This document shows positions 6,195 to 7,548 of a DNA stretch of 7,548 bases, in pieces. How positions within the stretch are numbered: the first letter of the stretch is position 1; each line of letters begins with the position of its first letter. Under the pieces are notes generated by a model that was given only the letters and a program-made list of their open reading frames with translations, searched no databases and was not told the origin of the DNA. The position numbers were made by a program, and so were the translations under genes. Origin of the DNA: an uncultured Oscillospiraceae bacterium (lineage in GTDB: Bacteria > Bacillota > Clostridia > Oscillospirales > Oscillospiraceae); contig CAKUNB010000075.1 in assembly GCA_934668285.1 (NCBI GenBank), forward strand, positions 1 to 7,548, written 5' to 3'.

Positions 6195-7187
6195 ATGGCT
6201 GGAAAAACAATAGCGGTGCGCCGGTCTCCCCTTTCGTTCAAAAAGCTGCTGACCAAATGGGGTACGGTGATGTTTATCGCCCTGATGCTAATCGTGTTCT
6301 CGATTGCGATGCCGAGCACCTTCCCAAAGCTCAGCAATTTTGTTACCATTTTCAGAAATATTTCCATCGTGACCGTTGCGGCAATGGCTATTACTTGCGC
6401 GGTCGTTGTCAACGGATTTGACCTTTCCCTCGGCTCTACCGTTACGCTTGCTGACGCGGTCGCCATGAGCATGCTTGTTTGGTACGCCAAGAGCACCGGT
6501 GTTGCAATCGCTGTGGCGCTGCTTGCCGTCATGGTTGTCGGCTTGGTCAACGGACTGTTGATCGTGAAATTCCACGTAAATGACACGCTGGCGACGCTTG
6601 CCTCCATGTTCATTTTTGCCGGTGTTGCGATGACATATTCCGGCGGCGGTGCAATATCTGTTAACATGACGCGCAATGGGGAAATCGCGCCGGGAACGAT
6701 TCCGGAAACCTTCAAGGCGATTGGACAAACGCCGTGGATTATTATCATCATGCTCGTTATCGTCGTCATTATGCATATTTTCCTGACGAAGACAAAGTAT
6801 GGACGATATCTCTACGCAGTCGGCGGAAATAAAGAAGCTGCGAAGCTCGCCGGTATTCCCGTCGGCAAATACCAAGTGCTGGCATACATGCTGTCGGCCT
6901 TTTTCTCCGGGATTGCGGGCATTATGCTCTGCTCGCGCGTCGGCTCTTTCCAGATCAACGCGGGCGAGGCCTATCTGATGCCTGCAATCGCAGCTGCCTT
7001 TATCGGTGAATCTGTCGGCGGCGCCGGTAAGGCCAACGCAATCGGCACCTTCGTCGGTGCAGTTTTGATCGGCATTCTGGAAAATGGCCTGATTATGCTC
7101 TCTGTACCGTATTACGCACTTAACATCATCAAGGGCATTGTGCTTGCCTTTGCGCTGGCGCTTACCTTCTTCCGGGACCGCAGGTGA
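6195..7187 (+). CDS. Sugar ABC transporter permease (RbsC type)
   Basis: The integral membrane channel of the importer, 330 residues, is typical of the BPD_transp_2 ribose/xylose/galactose permease family and probably works as a homodimer. Hydrophobic segments are visible at roughly 23-41, 56-73, 103-125, 131-149, 181-197, 226-247, 262-275, 283-303 and 308-326, so about eight to ten membrane spans. NGFDLSLGS at 73-81 is a variant of the family's GxDLSVGS motif, and KYGRYLYAVGGNKEAAKLAGI at 201-221 matches the cytoplasmic coupling segment contacting the ATPase. The ATG is preceded by AGGAGG at 6180-6185 inside the end of the ATPase gene, 9 nt upstream, with only 2 nt between the stop and start codons, so the two are translationally coupled. 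The next gene starts 4 nt after its stop. Confidence 0.95.
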   Translation: MAGKTIAVRRSPLSFKKLLTKWGTVMFIALMLIVFSIAMPSTFPKLSNFVTIFRNISIVTVAAMAITCAVVVNGFDLSLGSTVTLADAVAMSMLVWYAKSTGVAIAVALLAVMVVGLVNGLLIVKFHVNDTLATLASMFIFAGVAMTYSGGGAISVNMTRNGEIAPGTIPETFKAIGQTPWIIIIMLVIVVIMHIFLTKTKYGRYLYAVGGNKEAAKLAGIPVGKYQVLAYMLSAFFSGIAGIMLCSRVGSFQINAGEAYLMPAIAAAFIGESVGGAGKANAIGTFVGAVLIGILENGLIMLSVPYYALNIIKGIVLAFALALTFFRDRR

Positions 7188-7191
7188 TTGC

Positions 7192-7548
7192 ATGAAAGAT
7201 GATTTCTACAACATCAAATGGACGGAGCAGGGACTGAAGGCTATTGACCAGCGAAAGCTGCCAGAGGAAACGGTATATCTGCTGCTTACCAACCAAACGG
7301 AGGTATACGAGGCAATTCACACGATGGCAATCCGCGGCGCGGGCGTGCTCAGCATAGCGGCAGCGTATGGCGTGTATCTTGGCGTCTGGAAGACGACGTT
7401 TGGCAATGCCGCTGCAGCGCGGGACGGAATTATTGCTACAGCAGAATGGATGCGAAATTGCCGTCCGACGGCCGTCAGCCTTTCCGTTGTGATGGACCAG
7501 GTGATCGAAACGGCAAAGGCTAACGGTACTCTTCCACCGGAGGACCAA
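7192..7548 (+). CDS. mtnA: S-methyl-5-thioribose-1-phosphate isomerase family protein, N-terminal fragment (cut by window end)
   Basis: The frame is open from an ATG at 7192 for 119 codons to the window edge; the full protein should be about 340-350 residues. The enzyme would isomerise MTR-1-phosphate to methylthioribulose-1-phosphate in the cytoplasm, directly after the kinase step. Recognisable MtnA/eIF2B-like features are IKW at 8-10, IDQR at 18-21, MAIRGAGVLSIAAAYG at 45-60 with the substrate Arg48, and CRPTAVSLSVVMDQV at 90-104 with Arg91. Two spots depart from the common sequence: RGAP-A-IG is RGAG-V-LS, and TAVNL is TAVSL. The catalytic Cys and Asp known from MtnA enzymes lie past the window end, so activity cannot be judged. 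AGGTGA at 7182-7187 overlaps the permease stop and is a modest ribosome binding site with short spacing, implying translational coupling. Related aldose-1-phosphate isomerases (5-deoxyribose-1-phosphate or ribose-1,5-bisphosphate isomerase) are alternatives. Confidence 0.88.
   Translation, partial: MKDDFYNIKWTEQGLKAIDQRKLPEETVYLLLTNQTEVYEAIHTMAIRGAGVLSIAAAYGVYLGVWKTTFGNAAAARDGIIATAEWMRNCRPTAVSLSVVMDQVIETAKANGTLPPEDQ

Noticed and set aside
6288..7193. Long open frame (301 codons) on the minus strand
   Set aside because: It is antisense to the permease gene, has His/Asp/Arg-rich low-information composition and no credible start context.
1..7548. CRISPR arrays, insertion sequences, tRNA or rRNA genes, attachment sites
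   Set aside because: No spaced identical repeats of CRISPR type, transposase-like frames, terminal inverted repeats or RNA-gene signatures were seen on reading both strands.

Overview
The window looks like a chromosomal segment from a Gram-positive anaerobe of the Bacillota, most likely class Clostridia (Oscillospiraceae/Lachnospiraceae-like). The reasons are strong purine-rich ribosome binding sites in front of most genes, near-consensus sigma-A promoters, a lipoprotein-type solute-binding protein, and GC content near 50-60%. The class assignment is inference; nothing here identifies a genus.

Layout: (1) At the left edge on the minus strand is the first 44 codons of a protein resembling the N-terminus of glucose-6-phosphate isomerase (positions 1-132). 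(2) Diverging from it on the plus strand is a 263-residue short-chain dehydrogenase/reductase (297-1088). It ends at a perfect 14-bp hairpin (1127-1159) that separates it from a convergent gene. (3) On the minus strand is a DeoR-family repressor with a GTG start (1186-1947). (4) A 246-bp AT-rich divergent regulatory region (1948-2193) holds a promoter for each direction, an 11-bp direct repeat 31 bp apart and other candidate operator elements. (5) On the plus strand is a five-gene operon: an S-methyl-5-thioribose (MTR) kinase-family protein (2194-3414), a ribose-type lipoprotein binding protein (3523-4584), a double-ABC ATPase (4669-6192), an RbsC-type permease (6195-7187), and the first 119 codons of an S-methyl-5-thioribose-1-phosphate isomerase-family protein (from 7192, cut by the window end).

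How the genes work together (inference from families and order): the binding protein, ATPase and permease form a ribose-class importer. It lies between the kinase (step 1) and the isomerase (step 2) of 5-methylthioribose/5-deoxyribose salvage. The cassette therefore reads as a dedicated uptake and catabolic system for a 5-modified ribose: import, phosphorylation at C1, then isomerisation to the ribulose-1-phosphate form. A DeoR-type repressor, which normally senses a sugar phosphate, sits divergently where a SAM riboswitch often controls MTR salvage. The third step is not in the window; an aldolase just past 7548 is the natural prediction for an anaerobe. The isomerase departs from the usual RGAPAIG and TAVNL motifs, so the substrate could be a relative of MTR such as 5-deoxyribose. 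This putative importer-kinase-isomerase system is the most interesting content of the window.
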